Assembly (NCBI GenBank): GCA_035531955.1
Contig: DATKRZ010000103.1
Coordinates: 1 to 64,000 of the forward strand
DNA: 64,000 nucleotides
Reading direction: 5' to 3'
Source: Bog-756 sp035531955
Lineage (GTDB): Bacteria; Actinomycetota; Acidimicrobiia; Acidimicrobiales; RAAP-2
The notes beneath the pieces were generated by a model. The model was given only the letters and a program-made list of their open reading frames with translations. It ran no database searches and was not told the DNA's origin. Positions 16,943 to 25,611 of this stretch are shown in pieces. Each line of letters begins with the position of its first letter. Positions within the stretch are counted from its first letter, which is position 1. The translations under genes and the position numbers were made by a program.

Positions 16943-18160
16943 TCAGAGCACGGCTCCTTTGACCTTGAGGTCGAGGATCGCATCCATCTCCAACCCCAGC
17001 TCCCCGAGAACTTCGTCGGTGTGCTCCCCGTGATCGGGCGCCCGGGTGAGGTCGGGGGGCTCCTCGTCGAACTGGAGCGGGGAGGGCACCATGTGGAAGG
17101 TGGTGCCTGACGCCGAGACCACCTCCCGGAGGTAACCGTTGGCGATGGCCTGGGGGTCGACGAGCAGCTCGTCGGCGGTCTGCACCGGGGCCCACACCCC
17201 TTCGACGTCCATGAGGATGGGCTTCCACTCCTCCAGGGTGCGGCCGGCGAAGACCTCGTCCAGGGTGCGGCAGCACTCCTGGCAGTTCTCGGCCCGCGCC
17301 GCCGAGTCCGCGTATCGGGGGTCGTCAGCCAGGTCCGGCCGGCCGATCTTGGTGACCAGGTCGCCCCAGTACCGGTCCGACTCCAGCATGATGAGGGACA
17401 AGAAGCGGTCGTCTTTGGTCTTGAAGTTGTTGACCAACGGGTTGGGCATCTTCGTCCGGTCCCCGCGCGGCATACGGCTGAACCCGAAGAGGTCGGCGGC
17501 CAGCACCGTGGCCCCGATGGCCCACATCCCGTTGGCCAGCAGAGAATTGTCGACGATCACCGCCTCTCCGGTCCGCTCCCGGTGGAAGAGTGCCGCTGCC
17601 ACCCCCCCGGCGATGGTCTGGCCCCCGATGACGTCGCCGAACCCGGGACCCGGCTGGCTGGCCGGGTACTCACCCGGGGGGGAGATGATGTCCGCCGCGC
17701 CGCCGCGACCCCAGAACGTCGAGTTGTCATAGCCGCCCCGCTCGGCCTCGGGTCCCCGCTGACCGAGGCCCGAGCCCCGCACGTAGATGATGTCCGGGTT
17801 GACGGCCCGGATGTCCTCCACGTCGATCTTCAGCTTCTGTCGCGCCTGCGGGCGGAAGTTGGTCAGGAAGACGTCGGCCCCCTTGGCCAGATCGAGGAGG
17901 ATCTGGTGGCCCCCTTCGGTCTTGAGGTTGAGACCGACGCTCCGCTTCCCCCGGTTCGGCAACTCGATCATGTGGTTGACCCCACCGGGGCCGCTCGGGA
18001 CCAGTCCCGAATTCACCAGGCCCCGCTGGGGGTCACCCACCTCGGGATGCTCGATCTTGATGACGTCGGCGCCCCATTCGGCCAGGACGGCTCCGGCGAT
18101 GGGCACATAGGTCCACGCCGCGACCTCGACCACCCGCACCCCACTCATGATGCCCTTCAC
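16943..18160 (-). CDS. CaiB/BaiF (family III) CoA-transferase
   Basis: 405-residue CoA-transferase that moves CoA between carboxylic acids through an aspartyl-CoA thioester. The N-terminus VRVVEVAAWTYVPIAGAVLA and the segment GADVIKIEHPEVGD are family hallmarks. The likely nucleophile is Asp176 in GPGFGDVIGG, followed by the conserved AALFHRERTGEA. The GTG at 18160 follows a strong AGGAGGAGGG ribosome-binding site; an ATG four codons on is an alternative. Placed between an SDR and a thiolase, it probably activates a catabolic acid without ATP. Confidence 0.92.
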   Translation of the reverse strand: MKGIMSGVRVVEVAAWTYVPIAGAVLAEWGADVIKIEHPEVGDPQRGLVNSGLVPSGPGGVNHMIELPNRGKRSVGLNLKTEGGHQILLDLAKGADVFLTNFRPQARQKLKIDVEDIRAVNPDIIYVRGSGLGQRGPEAERGGYDNSTFWGRGGAADIISPPGEYPASQPGPGFGDVIGGQTIAGGVAAALFHRERTGEAVIVDNSLLANGMWAIGATVLAADLFGFSRMPRGDRTKMPNPLVNNFKTKDDRFLSLIMLESDRYWGDLVTKIGRPDLADDPRYADSAARAENCQECCRTLDEVFAGRTLEEWKPILMDVEGVWAPVQTADELLVDPQAIANGYLREVVSASGTTFHMVPSPLQFDEEPPDLTRAPDHGEHTDEVLGELGLEMDAILDLKVKGAVL

Positions 18161-18203
18161 TGCGCCCTCCTCCTTGACGAGACTGACCTGCCGGCGGTGA
18201 CGC

Positions 18204-19025
18204 TCATTCGGGGAAGGCGAACGCCGAGATGTCGAGGGTCCCCACTGCCATCGCCCCCATGGTGCCGCCGTCGGTCAGGATGTTCTCCCCGGTCATGGAC
18301 GACGCCGCTCCCGAGTTCAGGAAGATGAGCGGGTAGGCCTGCTCCTCGGGGGTGGATCGGCGCCCCAGGGGGATCGGGTAGTTGTCCATGAAGGCCTTGC
18401 CGACCTGCTCCTCGAAGTCCGGCATCATCGGGGTGTCGGTCGGGCCCGGACTGGTGCAGTTGATGCGGATGCCCAGCTTCCCGAGCTCGAACGAGCGCCA
18501 CACCGTCCACACGATGATCGCCTCCTTGGAGGGCGCATAACCGCTGGCGATCTCCTCGGGGTGGTCCTCCAGCCACCGGACGGTCTCGGCGAATCCGTCG
18601 CAGGCGACCAGTGGCATCCATTTGGCCACATTCCCCATCCACCCGGCGCCGGCCCCCGAGGAGATGCTGGCGATGGACGCACCCTCGCTCATACGGGTCA
18701 CCACCAGGTCGGTGAGGTGCCGCAGGGAGGCGAAGTTCACCACCATGGTGTCGAGATCGGAGAACCGACCGCCCGGAAGGCCGGCGCAGTTGAACAGGGC
18801 GTCGACGCGCCCCCCGATGGCGTCCACGGCTGCGGCGATGGCGTCGGGCTGTCGGAGGTCGACGGCGTGGTATCCGGCGACCTCGATCGGGGGCGCCTTC
18901 AGATCGAGGACGTGGATCTCGGCCCCGAGCCGGTGCAGCTCCCGGACGGTGGCCGCCCCCATGCCCGCACCACCGCCCCCGCTGACGATGACCCGCTTGC
19001 CCTCGTAGCTCCACACCGAAGTCAT
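18204..19025 (-). CDS. Short-chain dehydrogenase (3-alpha-hydroxysteroid dehydrogenase-like)
   Basis: 273-residue SDR. The cofactor motif is GGGGAGMG, NCAG stands for NNAG, the catalytic Ser is in ASISSGAGAGW and the catalytic pair is in GYAPSKEAI. The pattern VLDLKAPP...VDLRQPDAI, the missing central helix and the long insertion before the YxxxK resemble the coniferyl-alcohol / 3-alpha-hydroxysteroid dehydrogenase subgroup. The ATG at 19025 has a GAGAGGGA ribosome-binding site. It sits between an acyl-CoA dehydrogenase and a CoA-transferase, so it probably oxidises a ring or side-chain alcohol. Confidence 0.88.
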   Translation of the reverse strand: MTSVWSYEGKRVIVSGGGGAGMGAATVRELHRLGAEIHVLDLKAPPIEVAGYHAVDLRQPDAIAAAVDAIGGRVDALFNCAGLPGGRFSDLDTMVVNFASLRHLTDLVVTRMSEGASIASISSGAGAGWMGNVAKWMPLVACDGFAETVRWLEDHPEEIASGYAPSKEAIIVWTVWRSFELGKLGIRINCTSPGPTDTPMMPDFEEQVGKAFMDNYPIPLGRRSTPEEQAYPLIFLNSGAASSMTGENILTDGGTMGAMAVGTLDISAFAFPE

Positions 19026-19079
19026 GTCGATCCCTCTCTCACTGGCTCCTACCAGAGCTCTCACTGTCCCACTGCCGGG

Positions 19080-20273
19080 TCACCGCGGCAGGCCGAGCCC
19101 GTGCTCGGCCACGATGTTCCGGTTGATCTCGCTGGTTCCCCCGGCAATCGAGACTCCCGGCGAGGCGGTGAAACTGTCGGTCCAGGCGCCGGTCAGGCCG
19201 CCGGAGCCGAGCAGGCCGACGGCCAGGTCGGCAAGCTCTTGGGTGGCCCGGGCCCACATGAGCTTGGTCAGGCTGCCCATGGCCGCCGAGGGCTCCCCGC
19301 CCCCGCCGACCGTTTCCAGCTCACGGGAGGTCATCCAGCGCATGCAGGAGATGACCGCGAAGACCTGGGCCAGCCGGTCGCGCTGGACCGGCGTCGTCGA
19401 CACGCCCGCCCGCCGCGCCGCTTCGACCAACTCGTCGAACCGGGCGGTCAGGCCGAGATGGAGGCGGGCCACTCCGGCCCGCTCGTGGCTGAGCGTGGTC
19501 ATGGCCACCCGCCAACCCTGGTGGATCGGCCCGAGCAGGGCGTCGTAGGGAACCCGGACATCGGTGAAGAAGAGCTCGGAGAAGGTGGAGTCGCCGGTCA
19601 TCGTGCGCAGCGGACGGGCCTCGACACCGGGCGACCTCATGTCCACCAGCAGACAGCTGATCCCCCGGTGCTTCGGGGCAGAGGGATCGGTGCGGACGTA
19701 GAGCTGGCACCAGTCAGCGTACTGCCCGAGGCTGTTCCAGGCCTTCTGCCCGTTGACGAGGAATCCCCCGTCGCAGGCGACTGCCGCGGTCTTGAGCGAT
19801 GCCAGGTCCGAGCCGGCGTCGGGCTCGGACATGCCCTGGCACCAGATCTCGTCGCCCCGCAGCATGGGCGCCAGGTACCGCTCCTTCTGCTCGGTGCGGC
19901 CCGCCGTCATGATGGCGGGCGCGATGTTGGCCACCCCGATGACATTGACCGGACCCGGGGCATGGAACCTGACCATCACCTCGTGGAGGGCCAACTGATC
20001 TGCCAGCGGGGCGTCGCGGCCCCCGTACTCGGCCGGCCACGAGATCGCCGCCCATCCGGCATCGGCGAGGGTGCGGTTCCACCCGCGCAGGATCTCGAGC
20101 GTGGCGGGGGTGACAGCCCCGTCCCGTCCGGCCGCCACCACCTCGGGGGTGAGGTTGGCAGCGAGCCATTCGGTCAGCGGGCGGGCGATCCCGTCCTGTG
20201 GCCCGTCCTGTGGCCCGGGGCGGAACGGCGACGGCCGGTCGGGGGCCAGGGCGAGCGATCCGTCAGTGTCCAT
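19080..20273 (-). CDS. Acyl-CoA dehydrogenase
   Basis: 397-residue FAD flavoprotein that introduces the alpha,beta double bond in acyl-CoA. Signatures are WCQGMSEPDAGSDLASLKT (flavin/substrate loop), GQKAWNSLGQYADWC, and the C-terminal IAGGTSEINRNIVAEHGLGL. The ATG at 20273 has an AAGGGGGG ribosome-binding site. A short tandem repeat near the N-terminus encodes GPQDGPQDG. Electrons normally go to ETF. It is the FadE type found as one half of actinobacterial heteromeric enzymes, although no partner is adjacent here. Confidence 0.92.
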   Translation of the reverse strand: MDTDGSLALAPDRPSPFRPGPQDGPQDGIARPLTEWLAANLTPEVVAAGRDGAVTPATLEILRGWNRTLADAGWAAISWPAEYGGRDAPLADQLALHEVMVRFHAPGPVNVIGVANIAPAIMTAGRTEQKERYLAPMLRGDEIWCQGMSEPDAGSDLASLKTAAVACDGGFLVNGQKAWNSLGQYADWCQLYVRTDPSAPKHRGISCLLVDMRSPGVEARPLRTMTGDSTFSELFFTDVRVPYDALLGPIHQGWRVAMTTLSHERAGVARLHLGLTARFDELVEAARRAGVSTTPVQRDRLAQVFAVISCMRWMTSRELETVGGGGEPSAAMGSLTKLMWARATQELADLAVGLLGSGGLTGAWTDSFTASPGVSIAGGTSEINRNIVAEHGLGLPR

Positions 20274-20384
20274 GGCCCCCCTTGAGCGCCATCGGGTCGG
20301 CACGCCGTCCGTGCCTTGCCCGAAGTGCGAGACTAGTCCACCCCCGCCAGGGGCGACAATCCCGTTTTCAGTGCGGGGAGCCGG

Positions 20385-20576
20385 TCAATCCTCGAGTGCG
20401 ATGGCCTGCTCGGGACAGTTGGACTCCGCCGTCCGGGCCTGACCCTCCGCTCCAGGCGGCACCTCCGGGTCGATGACCGTGCCGTACCCGCGGTCGTCGC
20501 AGTCGAAGAGGCCGGGAGCCAGCGAGTAACAGCGGCCGTGGCCCGTACACCGCTCGGTGTCCAAGACGATCCTCAC
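20385..20576 (-). CDS. 3Fe-4S ferredoxin (P450 redox partner type)
   Basis: 63-residue ferredoxin. The cluster motif is CTGHGRC followed by SLAPGLFDCDDRG and a distal Cys in SNCPEQAI. His in place of the second Cys is typical of 3Fe-4S ferredoxins that deliver electrons to actinobacterial P450s. It starts with GTG 6 nt after TAGGGT, suggesting leaderless transcription, although GGAGGG also overlaps this spacer. No P450 is adjacent, so it may serve the enzymes at 1.8, 12.8 and 45 kb. Confidence 0.92.
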   Translation of the reverse strand: MRIVLDTERCTGHGRCYSLAPGLFDCDDRGYGTVIDPEVPPGAEGQARTAESNCPEQAIALED

Positions 20577-20582
20577 CCCTCC

Positions 20583-20588
20583 ACCCTA
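20583..20588 (-). promoter_or_regulatory. -10 box of the ferredoxin gene
   Basis: TAGGGT on the minus strand, 6 nt before the GTG start of the 63-residue ferredoxin. Confidence 0.45.
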
Positions 20589-20633
20589 GGACCCTCGGCC
20601 GTCGTGGGGACCCCGGCGCGGACGCTGCCCGCC

Positions 20634-21272
20634 TCATTCGCCCGGGTCCACCCCGAGCGCGGGGAGGCAGAAGCGCAGGATGTGCGACCTCGCCCGCTCC
20701 CGGTCCATCGGCCGGCGCTGGCGCACGTGGGGACCGGCCACGCTCCACAGCAGGTCGAAGATCGAGTAGGCATCGGGGAACGGGTCCGTGTCGGGAAACG
20801 AGCCGTCGGCCGAACCGCGGCGGATGGCCTGGAGCAGGGGTGACACCAGCCGGTCCTGCAGGGACGCTTCTTCCGGCTCGTAGCCGACGGCCTGGCGGGC
20901 GACGGCATTGAACATGACCAGACGCTGGATCCGCTTCCGGTCATAGGCGATGGACAGGACCTCGTCGATCCACACCCGGACCGCCTCGACGGTGGTCGGC
21001 GCCTCGCCGACCCGGCGTGCCACCTCGTCGACGTCGCCAGCGGATGCGGTGCGGAACATGGCCAGCAACAGATCGTCCTTGGACTGGAACTGCCGGTAGA
21101 AGGCGCGTGTCGAGAGTCCGGCACGATCGAGGATGTCCTGCACGCTCGCACCCTGGAAGCCGTTGCGACGCATCACCTTCAACGCCGCATCCATCAACTG
21201 GCTCCGCTCTGCCAGGGACTCCGGGGTCACCTGGGCAGCGCCGGAGACCGCATCGTCGGCGACCGCGGGCAC
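20634..21272 (-). CDS. TetR-family transcriptional regulator
   Basis: 212-residue regulator. The DNA-binding region reads RSQLMDAALKVMRRNGFQG, then ASVQDILDRAGLSTRAFYRQFQSKDDLLLAMF, a canonical TetR helix-turn-helix. The ligand domain is unassigned. The frame is open far upstream; the GTG at 21272 is preferred because a TATCCT box lies exactly 6 nt upstream, the same leaderless arrangement as many genes here. It lies between the ferredoxin and the Rieske oxygenase operon and may control either. Confidence 0.87.
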   Translation of the reverse strand: MPAVADDAVSGAAQVTPESLAERSQLMDAALKVMRRNGFQGASVQDILDRAGLSTRAFYRQFQSKDDLLLAMFRTASAGDVDEVARRVGEAPTTVEAVRVWIDEVLSIAYDRKRIQRLVMFNAVARQAVGYEPEEASLQDRLVSPLLQAIRRGSADGSFPDTDPFPDAYSIFDLLWSVAGPHVRQRRPMDRERARSHILRFCLPALGVDPGE

Positions 21273-21278
21273 CGGCAA

Positions 21279-21284
21279 AGGATA
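21279..21284 (-). promoter_or_regulatory. -10 box of the tetR gene
   Basis: TATCCT on the minus strand followed by 6 nt and the GTG of the regulator. It decides the start choice. Confidence 0.45.
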
Positions 21285-21328
21285 CCGGCGAGCCGGCGGG
21301 AGTGCCCGAGCGGTGCCCCCCGGACCGT

Positions 21329-22714
21329 TCAGCCGAACAGGTGACCGTCGATGGCCCGGTGGTAGTTCCAGATGGTCATCTCCTGTTCGGTGTTGAGGTG
21401 GTGGCCGTCGTAGCCGCGCGAGTGCAGGCCGGCGGTCACCTCTGACATGTTGGAGAAGTCCTGGCTCAGGATCTCGCCCACGTCGCCGTCCCGCCAGTCG
21501 TCGAAGAACCGGGGCGCGGCGGTCTCCAGCCCGTCGGCTGTCGGGAGCTCGAGAGCCTGGACGTCGAAGAGGCAGCTGTCCGGATCGGTGCCGTTCGGCC
21601 GGGCCCGGTAGGTCAGACAACACCCCATGTCGACCAGGAACACGGTGTTGGGGAACAGATGCCAGTCGTACATGGCCCCCTTCAGCTGCTCGTCGGTCAG
21701 GTCGGGATAGTCGATCCCCACCCGGCGGGCATGCTTTTTCCTCAGTCGCTGGTAGATGGCGTTGCCGTCCGGGCCATCGGCCCCGGCGGTGGTCACCAGC
21801 TCGCCGGCGGCGTCGAGATCCGACCTCAGGTACAGGGCCCGGAGCTCGCGCAGCGAGTATTCGACGTTCCGCTGGATGGCCCCGGGATCCGCCCGGTAGG
21901 CGGCGCGCAGGCTGGTGGAGTCGCCCTCGGGCCCGTAGCGGAAGAGGTCGGCGTGCCGGGAGTGGAGGCGGAACAGCTCGTTGAACGTCGACCCGTACTG
22001 CTCACACTCGGCGATGGTCGGCGGCGTGGCGCTCTTGTCGGCTCGCAGGAGCTGCGGATGGGTCCCGGGCACGTGCCAGCTCTCGATGAACGCATCGAGC
22101 GCCGTCTTCCAGTTGGCGGGAAGGACGACCGACTTGTACCAGGCGATCCGCATCTCCTCGAGCTTGAAGCCGTCCAGCCGTCGCGGGAGCGGGTCGAGGA
22201 AGTCCTCGAGCGGCTCGGCGTCCGCCTTCATGGTGACGAACACCCATCCACCCCACTGCCCCACCCGGCATTCGGGTAGGCAGAGCTCCTCCTTCGGCCG
22301 GGGCTCGAAGTGGGCGGCATCGGCCTGGTACCTGATCGATCCGTCCAGGTTCCAGCGCCACGCGTGGAACGGACAGCGGAACTCGCCGATCCGGCCCTGT
22401 CCACTCACCAGCCTGGTCCCCCGGTGCCGGCAGGCATTGAAGTACGCCTTGAGTCCCGACTCGGTGCGGACCACGACGATCGACTGATCGCCGATCTCGA
22501 AATTCACGTACTGCCCGACCTTCTCCACCTCGTCCATCCGACAGGCGTTCAGCCAGGTCTCCGGGAACAGCCGCTCCAGTTCGAGGCCGAGGAACTCGGG
22601 GTCGGTGTAGCGGCCCTTGGGCACGAAGGCCGGGCCCAGCCGCCACCTCGGGGGCACGTCCGACCCGGACCCGTCCCTCCCGGTCGACTCCATGGTGGTC
22701 GTCTCGGTACTCAT
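21329..22714 (-). CDS. Rieske non-heme iron oxygenase, alpha subunit
   Basis: 461-residue ring-hydroxylating oxygenase component. The Rieske 2Fe-2S ligands are Cys95, His97, Cys114 and His117 (CRHRG ... CPFH). The mononuclear iron site follows at about residues 207-219 in DAFIESWHVPGTHP, with the conserved Glu, His and His. It hydroxylates an aromatic or alicyclic ring using electrons from a separate reductase; none is encoded next to it and no beta subunit is seen, as in single-component-alpha oxygenases. Its ATG overlaps the stop of the hydrolase-like gene (ATGA), so it is the last cistron of a coupled three-gene operon. Confidence 0.93.
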   Translation of the reverse strand: MSTETTTMESTGRDGSGSDVPPRWRLGPAFVPKGRYTDPEFLGLELERLFPETWLNACRMDEVEKVGQYVNFEIGDQSIVVVRTESGLKAYFNACRHRGTRLVSGQGRIGEFRCPFHAWRWNLDGSIRYQADAAHFEPRPKEELCLPECRVGQWGGWVFVTMKADAEPLEDFLDPLPRRLDGFKLEEMRIAWYKSVVLPANWKTALDAFIESWHVPGTHPQLLRADKSATPPTIAECEQYGSTFNELFRLHSRHADLFRYGPEGDSTSLRAAYRADPGAIQRNVEYSLRELRALYLRSDLDAAGELVTTAGADGPDGNAIYQRLRKKHARRVGIDYPDLTDEQLKGAMYDWHLFPNTVFLVDMGCCLTYRARPNGTDPDSCLFDVQALELPTADGLETAAPRFFDDWRDGDVGEILSQDFSNMSEVTAGLHSRGYDGHHLNTEQEMTIWNYHRAIDGHLFG

Positions 22715-23337
22715 CGGCCTCCACCCTCCTCGAGCCAGCCTCCGATCCGTCGGGTCAGCGCGTCGTCCCGCGCCTGTCCCTCCGCGTCCCCCGACCACTG
22801 CCAGGTGTCCGAGTCGATGCGGTGAGCGGCGAGGTGGGCCCGGAGCTCACCGAGCGCCGCGGCCCTGCTCGCGGCGGTGGCCACCAGGAGGAGACGGGGG
22901 CCGGGGCCGGCCAGTGCCGCCGGCGGCAGGAGCTCGACGTGGGCCGGCGAGGCGTCGACGCACACCACCGGGCCGACCTCGTCGGCCCGGAGGAGTCCGG
23001 CCCCGAGCGCCACCACCCCGCCCTGCCCGCACCCGATGAGCGCAGGCCGCCCGAGGGCGAGGTCGTCGAGGAGGTCGCACACCTGCACCACCGCCTTGGT
23101 CAGGGAGACGGGATCGGTCCCCTCGTATCCCGGCAGGATCCGGTACCAGCAGGTGCCCGCCACCTCCATGCCGTTGGCGGTGTGGGCGTAGTCCCCGAAG
23201 GGGGCCACCACCCGTCCCAACCCGTCGACGGCCCGTGCGACCCCGGTGAGGTCGATCGAGCCCGTTCCGTCACCGTGCAGCACCACGACGGGTAACCCCG
23301 GAGCGGCGGAGTCGGTGTCCCGGTAGGCGAGCTTCAC
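22711..23337 (-). CDS. Alpha/beta-hydrolase-fold protein lacking the catalytic serine
   Basis: 208-residue protein of the small carboxylesterase / phospholipase-like group. The fold is recognisable from VVVLHGDGTGS, the YRILPG segment and the nucleophile elbow ALIGCGQGGVVAL. In active relatives the elbow is G-x-S-x-G (often GFSQGG); here it is G102-C-G-Q-G-G107, so the expected Ser104 is Gly. The later Asp and GH elements also cannot be found. It is therefore probably non-hydrolytic. ATGA overlaps at both ends couple it to the FAD dehydrogenase and the Rieske oxygenase, suggesting a structural or substrate-binding role. Confidence 0.75.
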   Translation of the reverse strand: MKLAYRDTDSAAPGLPVVVLHGDGTGSIDLTGVARAVDGLGRVVAPFGDYAHTANGMEVAGTCWYRILPGYEGTDPVSLTKAVVQVCDLLDDLALGRPALIGCGQGGVVALGAGLLRADEVGPVVCVDASPAHVELLPPAALAGPGPRLLLVATAASRAAALGELRAHLAAHRIDSDTWQWSGDAEGQARDDALTRRIGGWLEEGGGR

Positions 23338-25058
23338 CGCCCGGCACCCGTCCGGGGCGACGAGGCGGCGGCGTGCGCCCCGGCCAGAAATCCGAACACC
23401 AGCCCCGGGCCGATCGTCGATCCTCCTCCCGGGTAGCCCTCCCCGAAGACGCCGTCGACGCAGTTGCCGGCGCCGTACAGCCCACTGATCGGTCCCGAGG
23501 CTCCGAGCATCTGACCGTTGGTCCCGACGAGCGGACCGCTGTCGGTGTCGAAGGTGGTACCGACCAGTGAGATGGCATGCAGCATCCCGCCGGTGTCGAT
23601 CGGGTACATGAGCGGATTGGGCAAGTGATTGTCGGGCGCGGCAGGACCGTGGAAGGCGAACTCCACTGCTTTGGACCCTCGACCGAATTCACCGTCGTGA
23701 CCGGCTTCCGCCATGGCGTTGAAGCGGGAGATGGTGGTGGCCAGTGCCTCGGCGAACCCCGGCACCAACCCGACCGGGCCGATGCCCGGGGGCATGGCGG
23801 CATTGGTCAGTCGGAGCCGGTCCGCCAACGCAACGGTGAGCCCGGCCACCCCGGAGCCGCTCGTCACGTGGTCGGCGATCGCCCCGGGCGGCGGGATCGG
23901 ATAGCGGCCGCCGAACCGATCGGCGGTCCGCTGGTCGTAGACCATGAACATGATCCGATTGACGTACTCGTCGCCGGCGAAGGCGTGGTGCACCCGCCCT
24001 CGGGACTCGTACTCGCGCTTCTCGTCGACGGCCCGTACTCCGAGCCGGTTCACCAGCACCATGCTGTCGCCAGGAATGGCCCAGACGTCGAGTACCGAGT
24101 TGGCGTAGTCGTCGACCGCCTCGAGGACCTGTTGGTTCCACCACCCGTTGTGCATCCCCCCGAACCGGGCGCCGGCCCGGAGCCCGATGTCCACCAGGTC
24201 GCCGGTGTTGGAGGGAACCCCCGAGCCGCCGGCTATGGGACCGCGGAGGAACCGCTCCCGGAGCTCGGGGCTGTGGGCGAAGCCGCCGGATCCGAACACG
24301 ACGCCCCCGTGGCACCGGATCCTCCGACATGCCCTTCCGTCATCGACGACGACACCGGTCGTCACCCCGCACTCCATCTCCAGGTCCACGACCCGGTGGC
24401 CGAGGCGGACCTCGGTTCCCCGCCGGGAGGCGAAGGCCATGAGCTGGCGGACCAGCTCACCCCCGTTGCCGGCTCCGCCGCCGGGGGCCAACGGCTGGAT
24501 GCCCCGTCCCCGCACCGCTCGATTCTCCGGGAACTCGAAGTAGTCGGGGAACATCCGGCCGTCCCAGGCCAGCCAGGGAGCCTCCATCCGCACGGCACCG
24601 ATCTGGGCCAGGCCGGCCATCACCTCGGCGCCCCGGTCGTAGTACGTCTCCAGCAGGGCATGGTCGGCCGGCTGGAGACCGAGGCACGGGGAGTCCGGGT
24701 CGTAGGTGGCCGGATAGCCCACCCGGGCCATGTAGGCCAGCGCCTCCGGGCGGGGGTCTTCGATGCCGGCGGCCTGCATCACCGAGTTGGCATAGATATG
24801 GGCCACACCGCCCGAACAGGCGGTCGTCCCGCCGTGCACCGGGCCCTTCTCGAAGATGACCACCGAAGCGCCCCGGCTGAGGGCGCCGGCTGCGGCCGAG
24901 AGCGCCGCCGCCCCGCTGCCCGCGACGACGACATCACACTCCTCGGGAACCGCGGAAGGGGGGGCTGCCGGCGACAGCCGGGCCCCGGGTCGGTGGGCCA
25001 GCCCGGCCAGCGCGGCCACCCGTTCGCCCAGAGGGAGCCGGTCCGTAGGTTCGGCCAT
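23334..25058 (-). CDS. FAD-dependent dehydrogenase (3-ketosteroid delta-1-dehydrogenase / fumarate reductase flavoprotein family)
   Basis: 574-residue flavoprotein. FAD-binding motif VVAGSGAAALSAA near residue 50, then GGTTACSGGVAHIYAN, the substrate-loop signature of the KstD/fumarate-reductase group, and a C-terminal FAD segment GLYGAGNCVDGVFGEGYPGGGSTIGPGL. Family members dehydrogenate ring ketones such as 3-ketosteroids. Pairing with a Rieske oxygenase in one coupled operon parallels the KstD/KshA logic of steroid ring opening, but the protein is divergent, so the steroid substrate is only a hypothesis. The ATG at 25058 follows a GGGAGGG ribosome-binding site. Confidence 0.85.
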   Translation of the reverse strand: MAEPTDRLPLGERVAALAGLAHRPGARLSPAAPPSAVPEECDVVVAGSGAAALSAAAGALSRGASVVIFEKGPVHGGTTACSGGVAHIYANSVMQAAGIEDPRPEALAYMARVGYPATYDPDSPCLGLQPADHALLETYYDRGAEVMAGLAQIGAVRMEAPWLAWDGRMFPDYFEFPENRAVRGRGIQPLAPGGGAGNGGELVRQLMAFASRRGTEVRLGHRVVDLEMECGVTTGVVVDDGRACRRIRCHGGVVFGSGGFAHSPELRERFLRGPIAGGSGVPSNTGDLVDIGLRAGARFGGMHNGWWNQQVLEAVDDYANSVLDVWAIPGDSMVLVNRLGVRAVDEKREYESRGRVHHAFAGDEYVNRIMFMVYDQRTADRFGGRYPIPPPGAIADHVTSGSGVAGLTVALADRLRLTNAAMPPGIGPVGLVPGFAEALATTISRFNAMAEAGHDGEFGRGSKAVEFAFHGPAAPDNHLPNPLMYPIDTGGMLHAISLVGTTFDTDSGPLVGTNGQMLGASGPISGLYGAGNCVDGVFGEGYPGGGSTIGPGLVFGFLAGAHAAASSPRTGAGR

Positions 25059-25107
25059 TGGCGATGCCCTCCCGAGATCCAACCACCTGCCCCTGGCCCT
25101 CGGACGT

Positions 25108-25113
25108 TACGAT
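25108..25113 (+). promoter_or_regulatory. Promoter box in the divergent region before the SnoaL-like gene
   Basis: TACGAT (25108-25113) lies in an AT-richer patch (TTACGATATCAG) between two divergent genes; the patch also contains TATCGT on the minus strand. Probably overlapping divergent -10 elements for the SnoaL-like gene and the FAD dehydrogenase operon. Confidence 0.35.
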
Positions 25114-25150
25114 ATCAGCGGCGTCGAGCGTGGGAGCGGCGAGGGGGTCG

Positions 25151-25555
25151 ATGGCGAAGGTGGGGCTGACGGTAGAGGACCAGCTGGCCATCCAGCAGCT
25201 CGCGGCGCGCTACAACCACGCCATCGACAGCGGGGACGGGGCGGCGTACGCGGACACGTTCGTCGACGACGGGGTGCTCGACGCCGGCGAACTGGTGCTC
25301 GAGGGACGCACCGCCCTCCGGCGGTTCGCCTCGGCGTTCCCCGGTTCTGTCCGCAGTCCCCGCCATGTGGCGACCAGCCTCCTCATCGACGGCGGCGGCG
25401 GCGAGGCCGTGCTCCGCGCCTACGTGCAGATGTACGCCCTCGTCGGCGATCCGCCCCGGCCCACGGTCACCGCCTCGGGGACGTACACCGACTCCCTGGT
25501 CAAGCTCGGAGGGGCCTGGCGCTTCGTCCGACGGACATTCACCGCTGACGCATGA
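25151..25555 (+). CDS. SnoaL-like / NTF2-fold protein
   Basis: 134-residue protein of the SnoaL/NTF2-like fold. Recognisable pieces are VEDQLAIQQLAARYNHAIDSGD, the FVDDGVLDAGE strand and the closing SGTYTDSLVKLGGAWRFVRRTF. Relatives are polyketide cyclases, ketosteroid isomerase-like enzymes, dehydratases or binding proteins. Divergent orientation from the FAD dehydrogenase / Rieske operon suggests it acts on the same pathway, possibly isomerising or hydrating a ring intermediate. The start follows GCGAGGGGG. No catalytic residue can be assigned from sequence alone. Confidence 0.82.
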   Translation: MAKVGLTVEDQLAIQQLAARYNHAIDSGDGAAYADTFVDDGVLDAGELVLEGRTALRRFASAFPGSVRSPRHVATSLLIDGGGGEAVLRAYVQMYALVGDPPRPTVTASGTYTDSLVKLGGAWRFVRRTFTADA

Positions 25556-25569
25556 CCCCAGACCACCCG

Positions 25570-25587
25570 GCCCCGACCCGCCGGGGC
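25570..25587. terminator. Candidate bidirectional terminator hairpin
   Basis: GCCCCG-ACCCGC-CGGGGC lies between the convergent SnoaL-like and crotonase genes. The stem is 6 bp and GC-only, without a U-tract. Confidence 0.35.
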
Positions 25588-25611
25588 GCTCGGGACCCCG
25601 CCACCACGGAC

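Noticed and set aside
21329..25058. Firm assignment as the steroid KshA/KstD pair
   Set aside because: The Rieske protein is longer than typical KshA, no reductase is adjacent, and the flavoprotein is divergent, so only family-level names are justified.
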